The notes under the pieces are model-generated. The model was not told the origin of the DNA and did not search any database. It saw only the letters and a list, made by a program, of their open reading frames with translations. A stretch of DNA of 10,669 nt from an uncultured Clostridia bacterium. GTDB lineage: Bacteria; Bacillota; Clostridia; Christensenellales; Borkfalkiaceae. Numbering within the stretch: the first letter of the stretch is position 1; each line of letters starts with the position of its first letter. Shown here in pieces: positions 1-6,055 of the stretch. The stretch lies in the NCBI GenBank assembly GCA_944354085.1, contig CALVPW010000004.1:1-10669 (forward strand), in the 5' to 3' direction. The translations under genes and the position numbers were made by a program.

Positions 1-886
1 CGCGGTAGTAGCGCTCGGAAAGTTCGGGAACGAGCACGAGGGCGATGGAGCCGATAAACGCGCAGGGGATCGCCATCACGGGCATCACCATGCCGTATAC
101 GGCGCCGTATTCGCGCATCGCCTGCGCGGCGGTGTATCCCGCCACCTGCATCATCAGCGGGAAGAGCACGGAGATGAGCGAACCCATCAGCGAGGATGAG
201 GCGCGCATCGCCGTTACGGGGGCGGCGGCGCTAAGGAGCTGTTTGAATTCGCCTTTCGGCGCGCGGAGCTTCCCGCCGCGTGCAAAAAACCAGCCCGCCG
301 CCAAAGCGAACGAGCACAGATAGGAGACGAGCACGGCGATCGCCGCGCGGTTGGCGGCGTGCAGCGACGTCTGGATGCCCACCAGGAGGACGACGCCCGT
401 ACAGATGCGGATCATCTCTTCGATGAGTTCCACGAGCGAGTAGGCAAGAAAGCGTTTGTTTCCCCAAAAATTGCCGCGGATGACGGAGTAGACCGCCGTA
501 AAGGAGAGCCCGGGGAGCATGATGTAAAAGAGGTCGGCGCAGCGCGGATCGGGAAAGACGGCGGAAAAGCTCTCCCGCAGGCAGAACAGGAGCAGCGTGC
601 AGGGGACGGCAACGGCGAGCGCCAGCAGTACCGCCGCGCCCGTGGCAGCCTCCTCCCTCCGCCGCGCGCCCGCCGCGCGGTGCTTTGCGATGGTGCGGGA
701 CAAGGTGACGGGGAGCCCGCTCGCGGCGATCGTCAAAAAGACGGAAAATACGGTGATCGCCGTCTGATATACGCCCAGCCCTTCCGATCCGAGCACGCGG
801 GAGAGAAGGATGCGGTATAAAAAGCCGAGGCAGTGTTCCGCCGCGGAAAATACGGTGACGACGGCGGCGGTACGGTACAGATCCAT
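1..886 (-). CDS. MVF/MATE-superfamily flippase, SpoVB-like (partial, N-terminal part)
   Basis: This is a polytopic membrane protein read on the minus strand; 295 codons are present and the C-terminal part lies beyond the left edge. Family members have about 500-550 residues and move lipid-linked sugars (lipid II or polysaccharide precursors) across the membrane. The N-terminal stretch LGFLYRILLSRVLGSEGLGVYQ-like (residues 20-41) is the hallmark of SpoVB and related flippases. Hydrophobic segments are visible near residues 42-62, 83-101, 115-137, 150-175 and 184-204. The ATG at 886 was chosen because it gives the usual family N-terminus. An in-frame ATG at 931 would add 15 basic residues and run through a hairpin. 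No Shine-Dalgarno site is visible before 886. The gene diverges from the LysM gene. The SpoVB (sporulation) rather than MurJ (growth) assignment is inference. Confidence 0.85.
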   Translation of the reverse strand, partial: MDLYRTAAVVTVFSAAEHCLGFLYRILLSRVLGSEGLGVYQTAITVFSVFLTIAASGLPVTLSRTIAKHRAAGARRREEAATGAAVLLALAVAVPCTLLLFCLRESFSAVFPDPRCADLFYIMLPGLSFTAVYSVIRGNFWGNKRFLAYSLVELIEEMIRICTGVVLLVGIQTSLHAANRAAIAVLVSYLCSFALAAGWFFARGGKLRAPKGEFKQLLSAAAPVTAMRASSSLMGSLISVLFPLMMQVAGYTAAQAMREYGAVYGMVMPVMAIPCAFIGSIALVLVPELSERYYR

Positions 887-903
887 GTTGTAATGTATTC
901 GCC

Positions 904-929
904 GCGCGCACGCTTTTATGCGTGCGCGC
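904..929. repeat. Perfect 10-bp inverted repeat in divergent intergenic region
   Basis: GCGCGCACGC (904-913) is followed by the 6-base loop TTTTAT and its exact reverse complement GCGTGCGCGC (920-929). It lies between the starts of the divergent flippase and LysM genes. No T-run follows on either strand, so it is not a simple terminator. It could be a DNA operator or a leader-RNA hairpin. Confidence 0.7.
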
Positions 930-942
930 ATACGATGGCGGT

Positions 943-1224
943 ATGGAACTTCGCCTGTATCGTCCCGCCCTGCATCAGGTACGCCGCGGGCAGACGCTCG
1001 ATGCGATCGCCCGCGCGTTCGGCACCACGGCGCGGTGCATCGCTTATGAAAACGCGCTCCGCGAGGAGCCCGCCCCGGGCACGCTTTTGCGTATCCCCGC
1101 GGGCGGCAACCGCTACGTCGTCGCGGGCGGGGAGAGCAGAACGCTGCTTTGCGGCTCGCCCGCGGCGTTTTATGCCAAAAATCATACGAACGCCCTGTAT
1201 CCGGGGGAGGAAGTGCTGCTGTGA
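943..1224 (+). CDS. Small LysM-domain protein
   Basis: A 93-aa protein. LysM domains bind the N-acetylglucosamine backbone of peptidoglycan or related glycans. A first LysM (about residues 11-51) has the expected order HQVRRGQTLDAIARAFGTT, then an Asn (YEN), then PGTLLRIP. A second, poorer LysM-like unit (about residues 55-93) begins RYVVAGGES and ends NALYPGEEVLL. There is no signal peptide or membrane segment, so the protein would act inside the cell or mother cell, as several spore-coat LysM proteins do; that location is inference. The ATG at 943 is preferred over a GTG at 922, which lies inside a hairpin. The Shine-Dalgarno sequence is weak for both. The gene runs 76 bases ahead of the ten-cysteine protein gene in the same direction and may be co-transcribed with it. 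Confidence 0.8.
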   Translation: MELRLYRPALHQVRRGQTLDAIARAFGTTARCIAYENALREEPAPGTLLRIPAGGNRYVVAGGESRTLLCGSPAAFYAKNHTNALYPGEEVLL

Positions 1225-1266
1225 GCGCGCTGTGCCAAAACAACGGCGCGCGGCATACCATGGAAT

Positions 1267-1283
1267 AGAACGTCGTACGTTCT
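1267..1283. repeat. 7-bp inverted repeat just upstream of the ten-cysteine protein gene
   Basis: AGAACGT, CGT, ACGTTCT form a perfect 7-3-7 inverted repeat that ends 6 bases before the Shine-Dalgarno GGAGGT (1290-1295). It could be an operator or a small leader hairpin. It has no T-run. Confidence 0.45.
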
Positions 1284-1300
1284 GTTTACGGAGGTAACCC

Positions 1301-1954
1301 ATGTCGTTTTTTTCCAACTTTTCGTCCGATCATTGCCCGGGAGCCATCACGGGCAATCCTATGAACGGACTGTGCGAAAAGGTGTGCATCCAGGCGGAAA
1401 AAATTTTTGACGCGGGCATCGTACAGACCCGCCTCGAAAATTACACGCTCACGCTCACCGATCTTTCGCCCGCCGATCCTACATATCCGCTCACTTTCGT
1501 CAGCGCCCGTTCGCTGACGGGCACGGGCACCGTTTCGGGGCTCAGCGTGGAGCGGCAGCCCGATTCGGCGTGCGCGCGCGTCCAGGCGACGATCACCATC
1601 CCCGTCGAGGTCGTGTATACGGACGCGGCGGGCAGGGAGGGCACGGCGACGGGGAACGTCGTGCTCAACGAGGACGTCCTCATGTACGTGCCGCCCGCAT
1701 CCGTCATGCCGTTCACGGTCACGGCGGTGGCGAGCTGCGTCGTTCCCGAGGGGACGTTCAACACGGCGGATAATTCGTTCACCGTGAGCGCGTGCGTCAC
1801 CTGCATCCTCAAAGTCGCCATGCAGGTGGAGCTGCTCGTGCCCGCGTACGGGTATTGCGCCATCCCGCCCGCGCAGGAATACTCGCAGGAGGTGTGCTCG
1901 GGATTTTTTGAGCTGCCCCTGTATCCGCAGGGCAAAGGCTGTGCAAAAAAGTAG
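1301..1954 (+). CDS. Ten-cysteine conserved clostridial protein of unknown function
   Basis: A 217-aa protein with no signal peptide and no clear membrane segment. Ten cysteines are spread along the chain, at about residues 12, 25, 29, 87, 142, 161, 164, 182, 195 and 212. The N-terminus has NGLCEKVCIQAEKIFDA, the middle is rich in alternating beta-type Thr/Val stretches (VQATITIPVEVVYTD, NVVLNEDVLMYVP), and the C-terminus has LVPAYGYCAIPPAQEY then EVCSGFFELPLYP. This pattern matches my memory of a family of uncharacterised proteins common in spore-forming Clostridia; I cannot name a domain. The high cysteine content and the LysM and SpoVB-like neighbours suggest a spore-envelope role, which is inference only. 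The start is firm: GGAGGT sits five bases before the ATG. A hairpin terminator follows the stop at once. Confidence 0.85.
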   Translation: MSFFSNFSSDHCPGAITGNPMNGLCEKVCIQAEKIFDAGIVQTRLENYTLTLTDLSPADPTYPLTFVSARSLTGTGTVSGLSVERQPDSACARVQATITIPVEVVYTDAAGREGTATGNVVLNEDVLMYVPPASVMPFTVTAVASCVVPEGTFNTADNSFTVSACVTCILKVAMQVELLVPAYGYCAIPPAQEYSQEVCSGFFELPLYPQGKGCAKK

Positions 1955-1994
1955 CAAAAAAGCGCGCCGCATGAAAGCGGCGCGCACGTATTTT
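1955..1994. terminator. Bidirectional Rho-independent terminator
   Basis: GCGCGCCGC (1962-1970), loop ATGAAA, and GCGGCGCGC (1977-1985) form a perfect 9-bp GC stem. On the minus strand the stem is followed directly by TTTTTT (from the A-run 1956-1961), an excellent terminator for rqcH. On the plus strand a looser T-stretch (1989-1994) follows, serving the convergent ten-cysteine protein gene. Confidence 0.85.
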
Positions 1995-2053
1995 GCAGGG
2001 GGCATGTCCGCGTTTGCGCGTGAGAAAAAGGGGAGGCGGCAGCCATGTCCGCG

Positions 2054-3709
2054 TCAGGCTTTCTCCTGCGGAGCGCGGGCAGGGTCGCCCATGATCGTTT
2101 GAAAGTCGCTGTACGTCACAAACCCCGGTTTGCTTTTGGAGGGTTTTTTCACGCGGCGGACGGGGCATACGTCAACGGGGATCTTGTCGCCTTTTGCCGC
2201 GGAGTAGCGGGCGCATATGCCTGCCGCTGCGGCGAGCACGTCGTCGGGCACCTGTTTTCCGCCGCTCTTTACGATCACGTGGCAGGAGTGCAGCCCGCGC
2301 GCGTGCAGCCAAAGATCGTCGGGCGCGCTCGTGCGGACGAGCCTGTCGTTTTGTACGTTGCTCCGCCCCGCAAAGATGCGGAACCCGCCCGCCTCAAAGG
2401 TGCGGAAGGGGATCTCGGGCGCTTTCTTTTTGGCGCGCGCCTGCGGCGCGTTGATGAGCGCGGCATGGACGAGCTCTTCCTCCGCCGCCGAGAGGTCTTG
2501 AATGCTTTCCGCCGCGGTGAGATAGGGCTGCACGCTCAAAAGGTAGTCGAGTTCGGCGCGCACTTCCTTTTCCTGCGGCGCGAGCGCTTCCAGCGTGCGT
2601 TTTTGTTTGCGGTATTTTTTGTAGTACGCCTGCGCGTTCTGCGCGGGGGTGAGCGTGGGATCGAGCGCGATCTTCAGAGTTCCGCCCTTTTCGTCGTAGT
2701 AGTTGGGAAGTTCGCAGGCGCGCATCCCGCGCGAGAGCGCGTACAGATTGGCGGTGATGAGCTCGCCTTTGATGCGCACCGTCTCGCAGTCTGCTGCTTC
2801 TTTTTGTTTTTCGAGGATGAGCCCCAGCCGTTTTTCCTGTTTTTTGATCGCCGCGTTCACGGCGGAAGTCAGCCTGCGGCGGGCGTTTTCCAGCTGTTTT
2901 TCGCCGCGTTTTTTGCCGTAATAGTAGCATTGCGCCGCAGAGAGCGTTGCAAAGGGGATGGCGCCTTGTACGCTGCGCGCGTAAAAATCGACGGCTTTCC
3001 CGTCCCGTTCGAGCACGCACGGCGAGACCTCGTCCGAGAAGACGGCGTCGTGCACGTACCGCGCGAGGTCGCCGCCCGTATAATTTTGTGCGAGCATGCG
3101 CGCGGTGCAGGGCGCGAGCCCCGCCACCCGTGTAAAGAGGAAGTGTTCCAGATCGCCCTCCGCATGCGCGCATACCGCGCCGAGGGCGGCAAGGTCGGAG
3201 GGGTCCGCCTTGTCCTGCGCGGCGGGCAGCACGTACGCGGCACCCGGGAGGATCAGCCGTTTTGCGCCCGCGTCGGCGGAGGTCGTCTTCAACGCGCCGA
3301 GGATGATCTCGTTTTGGGTGAGGATGAGGTTGGAGTATTTCCCCATGATCTCGGCGTAGAGCACGCGTTCGGCGGTGGAGAAGTCCGAAACGCACAAAAA
3401 GCGCAGGGCGAGGATGCGCTCGAATCCCACCTGTTCCACGCCTAAGATCTGCGCGCCCTGCAGGTGTTTGCGCAAGAGCATGCAAAAATTGGGGGCGACG
3501 AGGGGGTTTTCGCGGTCGTCTTCGGTAAAATATGCGCCGCAGTCGGCGGCGTTTGCGTTCAACGTGAGTTTAACGGTGCGTTTTCCCGTGTATATTATAA
3601 AAGAGAGCTCTTCGCGTTCGGGCTGGTTGATCCTGTTTATCCGCCCGCCCGTGAGCGCCGCGTTGAGCTCCTTTGCCGTAAGGCGGAGCGTAAAAGCATC
3701 CTGAGGCAT
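2054..3709 (-). CDS. rqcH: RqcH, ribosome quality control factor (NFACT family, Rqc2/NEMF homologue)
   Basis: RqcH binds 50S subunits that carry stalled peptidyl-tRNA and directs addition of C-terminal alanine tails, which mark the chain for proteolysis. Older annotation calls the family fibronectin-binding protein FbpA. The protein has 551 aa, close to the family's usual 560-580. The NFACT-N region carries GGRINRINQP (residues 21-30) and NFCMLLRKHL (74-83). A basic coiled-coil middle follows (about 265-385), then an NFACT-R/DUF814 domain (about 435-540) with DLWLHAR (465-471) and KPSKSKPG. The conserved DR pair at 97-98 is Glu97-Arg98 here. The start at 3709 is set by AGGAG six bases upstream; the longer reading from 3757 would begin inside the promoter. 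The gene is divergent from tig and ends at a strong shared terminator. Confidence 0.95.
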   Translation of the reverse strand: MPQDAFTLRLTAKELNAALTGGRINRINQPEREELSFIIYTGKRTVKLTLNANAADCGAYFTEDDRENPLVAPNFCMLLRKHLQGAQILGVEQVGFERILALRFLCVSDFSTAERVLYAEIMGKYSNLILTQNEIILGALKTTSADAGAKRLILPGAAYVLPAAQDKADPSDLAALGAVCAHAEGDLEHFLFTRVAGLAPCTARMLAQNYTGGDLARYVHDAVFSDEVSPCVLERDGKAVDFYARSVQGAIPFATLSAAQCYYYGKKRGEKQLENARRRLTSAVNAAIKKQEKRLGLILEKQKEAADCETVRIKGELITANLYALSRGMRACELPNYYDEKGGTLKIALDPTLTPAQNAQAYYKKYRKQKRTLEALAPQEKEVRAELDYLLSVQPYLTAAESIQDLSAAEEELVHAALINAPQARAKKKAPEIPFRTFEAGGFRIFAGRSNVQNDRLVRTSAPDDLWLHARGLHSCHVIVKSGGKQVPDDVLAAAAGICARYSAAKGDKIPVDVCPVRRVKKPSKSKPGFVTYSDFQTIMGDPARAPQEKA

Positions 3710-3736
3710 AACGTGCTCCTTTTCGTTCTCTTTTCG

Positions 3737-3765
3737 ATTATACCCGAAAAAAGGCAAAATGTAAA
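3737..3765 (-). promoter_or_regulatory. Sigma-A-type promoter of rqcH
   Basis: On the minus strand TTTACA (3765-3760) and TATAAT (3742-3737) are separated by exactly 17 bases. The expected transcription start is near 3730, giving a leader of about 20 bases that contains AGGAG (3720-3716). Confidence 0.85.
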
Positions 3766-3795
3766 TGAAAAATGCTTTTCTTTCTTGCGCCGATA

Positions 3796-3804
3796 TGGTA
3801 AAAT
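3796..3804 (+). promoter_or_regulatory. Probable extended -10 promoter of tig
   Basis: TGG followed by TAAAAT is an extended -10 element (TGn plus hexamer). No good -35 lies 16-18 bases upstream. The -10 is 43 bases before the tig ATG, which leaves room for a short leader with the Shine-Dalgarno GGAG (3835-3838). Confidence 0.45.
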
Positions 3805-3846
3805 AAATCCGTCTTAAAATTTTACATCCAAAACGGAGTGATGATT

Positions 3847-5154
3847 ATGAAGTACAAAGTAACCCCCGCAGAAAAGAGCACCGTCAAGATCGCCATCACC
3901 TTCACGCCCGACGAATGGGCTGCGGCGAACGACAAGGCATATCTCGAAAACCGCAAAAAGTACGCGGTCAACGGCTTCCGCAAGGGGAAGGTGCCCAAGC
4001 ACGTGCTCGAAATGCACTACGGCAAAGGGATCTTCTACGAAGACGCGCTCAACGATCTGTTCGCGGAGCACTATCCCGTCATTCTCGAAAAGGAGAAGGA
4101 TGCGTTCACGCCCGTCGGCGATCCCGCGCTTTCGGTCGACGACATCTCGGACAGCAAGGTGGTGCTCGTCGCCGTGACGCCCGTCAAGCCCGACGTGACC
4201 ATCGAGAAATACACGGGTATAAAAATCGATAAATACGAGTATACTGTTACGGACGCCGACGTCGATAAGGATATCGACGCGACCCGCGAGCGCTTTGCAG
4301 AGAGCGTCGAGGTCACCGACCGTCCCGCTCAGAACGGCGATATCGTCAACATCGACTTCGAAGGCAAGATGGACGGGAAAGCGTTCGACGGCGGCACGGC
4401 GAAAGGGTACGATCTGACGCTGGGCGCAGGACAGTTCATCGGCGGGTTCGAAGAGCAGGTCGTCGGCATGAACGCGGGCGAGACCAAGGATGTGAACGTC
4501 ACCTTCCCCGAGGATTATCAGGCGGCAGAGCTCAAAGGCAAGCCCGCCGTCTTCACGGTCACCGTGCATAAGATCTCGGCAAAGGTGCTTCCCGCGCTCG
4601 ACGAGGAATTTGCCAAGAAAGTGGGCAGCGACAGCGTGGAAGCATACCGCGCCAAGGTACGCGAGCGCCTCGAAAAGGCGGCGGCATCCCGCTCTTTGAA
4701 CGAGACGGAGAACGCCATCATCACCGAGATCGCCAAGACGGCGAAGGCGGAGATCCCCGATGCGATGATCGAAAAGCAGGAGGAGTATTCCATGCAGCGT
4801 ATGGAGTACAGCCTCATGTATCAGGGCATCAAGCTGGACGACTATCTCAAATACGTCGGGCAGACGCGCGACGAGTATAAAAAGCACTTCGAGGAAGAGG
4901 CGCGCCGCACCGTCCTCAACCAGCTCATCGTCGAAAAGCTCATCAAAGAGCTCAAGATCGAGGCAACGGAAGAGGAAGTCGCCGCAAAGATCGCCGAGCA
5001 GGCGGCAAGCGTCGGCAAGGAAGCCGAAGAGTACAAAAAGACGATGGATCCCCGTCAGACGGAGTATATCGAGGGGGATATCAAAGTCACCAAACTCTTC
5101 GACTATTTGCAGGCGAACAACGAGATGACCCTCGTCAAGCCCGAAGAGAAGTAA
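3847..5154 (+). CDS. tig: Trigger factor (ribosome-associated chaperone and peptidyl-prolyl isomerase)
   Basis: Trigger factor sits at the ribosome exit tunnel through protein L23, shields nascent chains, and carries a prolyl isomerase domain. The protein has 435 aa, the family's usual length. The N-terminal ribosome-binding domain contains the signature GFRKGKVP at residues 43-50. The FKBP-type domain spans about 155-245 with GQFIGGFEEQVVGM at 195-208. The rest is the helical C-terminal chaperone domain. Start choice: ATGs occur at 3841 and 3847. The Shine-Dalgarno GGAG at 3835-3838 leaves only two bases before the first but eight before the second, and 3847 gives the usual MKYKV-type N-terminus. 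No terminator is seen after the stop, so read-through into clpP is possible. An opposing open frame of 463 codons across this gene is treated as a shadow. Confidence 0.97.
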   Translation: MKYKVTPAEKSTVKIAITFTPDEWAAANDKAYLENRKKYAVNGFRKGKVPKHVLEMHYGKGIFYEDALNDLFAEHYPVILEKEKDAFTPVGDPALSVDDISDSKVVLVAVTPVKPDVTIEKYTGIKIDKYEYTVTDADVDKDIDATRERFAESVEVTDRPAQNGDIVNIDFEGKMDGKAFDGGTAKGYDLTLGAGQFIGGFEEQVVGMNAGETKDVNVTFPEDYQAAELKGKPAVFTVTVHKISAKVLPALDEEFAKKVGSDSVEAYRAKVRERLEKAAASRSLNETENAIITEIAKTAKAEIPDAMIEKQEEYSMQRMEYSLMYQGIKLDDYLKYVGQTRDEYKKHFEEEARRTVLNQLIVEKLIKELKIEATEEEVAAKIAEQAASVGKEAEEYKKTMDPRQTEYIEGDIKVTKLFDYLQANNEMTLVKPEEK

Positions 5155-5155
5155 A

Positions 5156-5184
5156 TCGACCGCGCCGCCTCTATACATTATAAT
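5156..5184 (+). promoter_or_regulatory. Probable promoter of clpP, -10 inside a palindrome
   Basis: TATAAT (5179-5184) lies 17 bases after TCGACC (5156-5161, four of six matches to TTGACA). The -10 is embedded in a near-perfect 20-bp palindrome, CTATACATTA then TAATATATAG (5171-5190), with a single unpaired position per arm. No CtsR-type tandem heptamer operator or CIRCE element was seen. Confidence 0.55.
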
Positions 5185-5213
5185 ATATAGGGCGCAGGAT
5201 CGCACAAAAACAG

Positions 5214-5239
5214 GGAAGGGCGCCGCGGGCGCCCGTTCC
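5214..5239 (+). promoter_or_regulatory. GC-rich leader hairpin upstream of clpP
   Basis: GGAAGGGCGCC (5214-5224), loop GCG, then GGCGCCC, a bulged G (5235) and TTCC (5239) form an 11-bp stem with one bulge. It ends 12 bases before the clpP Shine-Dalgarno AAGGAG (5252-5257). No T-run follows, so it is more likely an mRNA 5' stabiliser or regulatory stem than a terminator. Confidence 0.55.
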
Positions 5240-5265
5240 TTACGCTATTGCAAGGAGACCGCAAT

Positions 5266-5865
5266 ATGGACCGGAATGTAAAAAACGTACTCATCCCTTA
5301 CGTGGTGGAGCGCACCTCGGGCGGGGAGCGGAGCTACGACCTGTACTCCCGCCTGCTCGAAGACAGGATCATCTTTTTGAGCGGTGAGATCGACGACGCC
5401 GTTGCAAATACCGTCGTGGCGCAGCTCATCTATCTCGAGGGCAAAGATCCCACCAAGGATATCAGCCTGTATATCAACAGCCCCGGCGGTTCCGTTTCGG
5501 CGGGGATGGCGATCTACGATACGATGAATTACATCAAGTGCGACGTTTCCACCATCTGCATCGGATTGGCGGCGTCGATGGGGGCGTTCCTTTTGGCGGC
5601 GGGCGCCAAGGGCAAACGCTACGCCTTAAAGAACAGCGAGATCATGATCCACCAGCCGCTCGGCGGCGCGCAGGGTCAGGCGAGCGATATCAAGATCCAG
5701 GCGGAGCACATTTTGCGCATCAAGTCCAAAATGACCCGCATCCTCGCCGAAAATACGGGCAAACCCGTCGACGTGGTGGAGCGCGACACCGATCGCGACA
5801 ACTATCTCACCGCCGACGAAGCGCTTGCTTACGGGCTTATCGACCGCGTGTACGAGAAGCGTTGA
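5266..5865 (+). CDS. clpP: ClpP, ATP-dependent protease proteolytic subunit
   Basis: ClpP is a serine peptidase that forms a double heptameric chamber in the cytoplasm and degrades substrates unfolded by ClpX, ClpC or similar ATPases. The protein has 199 aa, the usual length. The full catalytic triad is visible: Ser104 in AASMG, His129 in IHQP and Asp178 in DTDRDNYL, with the family's spacing of 25 and 74 residues from the serine. NSPGGSV (71-77) contributes the oxyanion region. The ATG at 5266 is preceded by AAGGAG at eight bases. A TTG in frame at 5248 lies upstream of that site and is unlikely. The N-terminus MDRNVKNVLIPYVVE is typical of the short propeptide or axial loop. clpX follows after a 190-base structured spacer. 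Confidence 0.98.
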   Translation: MDRNVKNVLIPYVVERTSGGERSYDLYSRLLEDRIIFLSGEIDDAVANTVVAQLIYLEGKDPTKDISLYINSPGGSVSAGMAIYDTMNYIKCDVSTICIGLAASMGAFLLAAGAKGKRYALKNSEIMIHQPLGGAQGQASDIKIQAEHILRIKSKMTRILAENTGKPVDVVERDTDRDNYLTADEALAYGLIDRVYEKR

Positions 5866-5878
5866 GGGCTCCCTCGGC

Positions 5879-6009
5879 TGCCTTTGGCGGCGCTCTCCTG
5901 CGGGCGCCAAGGGCAATGGCGGACATATTTGCCTCCCTCCGTGAGGAAGGTAGATGCGCGGCAGCGCCGCGCAGACGGTGGGAGCAGTCCGTCTCCCTCT
6001 ATGAGGAAG
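5879..6009 (+). repeat. Structured, palindrome-rich clpP-clpX spacer
   Basis: This spacer holds nested secondary structure and short repeats. First, an 11-bp stem with one G-U pairs 5879-5889 with 5905-5915. Second, CTCCCTCCGT (5933-5942) pairs with ACGGTGGGAG (5975-5984, one mismatch), enclosing a perfect 8-bp stem TGCGCGGC, AGC, GCCGCGCA (5955-5973). Third, a 17-base direct repeat CTCCCTCCGTGAGGAAG (5933-5949) returns as CTCCCTCTATGAGGAAG (5993-6009, 15 of 17 identical). The nested CTCCCTC/GGGAG form resembles dispersed intergenic repeats of gut Clostridia; that link is from memory. No promoter or T-run terminator is evident. Confidence 0.55.
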
Positions 6010-6055
6010 TGCCCCATAGGGCGGCGGGCGCGACAACGCGAATCAAGGAGTTTCT

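Noticed and set aside
231..911. 226-codon minus-strand open frame over the flippase region
   Set aside because: It is one frame off the flippase, Arg/Pro-rich and without domains. The overlapping frame running off the left edge has clear SpoVB-like motifs.
1286..2046. Minus-strand frames of 201 and 239 codons opposite the ten-cysteine gene
   Set aside because: They overlap a gene with a strong Shine-Dalgarno site and family-like motifs, and run through the terminator hairpin; no recognisable domains.
2003..2054. 11-base direct repeat CATGTCCGCGT at 2003 and 2044
   Set aside because: It is a short isolated pair with no flanking structure or target-site pattern, and is plausible by chance in GC-rich DNA.
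3814..5205. 463-codon open frame on the minus strand across tig
   Set aside because: It fully overlaps an unmistakable trigger factor gene. Its product is an Asp/Leu/Val-rich sequence without domains, a typical complement of a GC3-biased gene.
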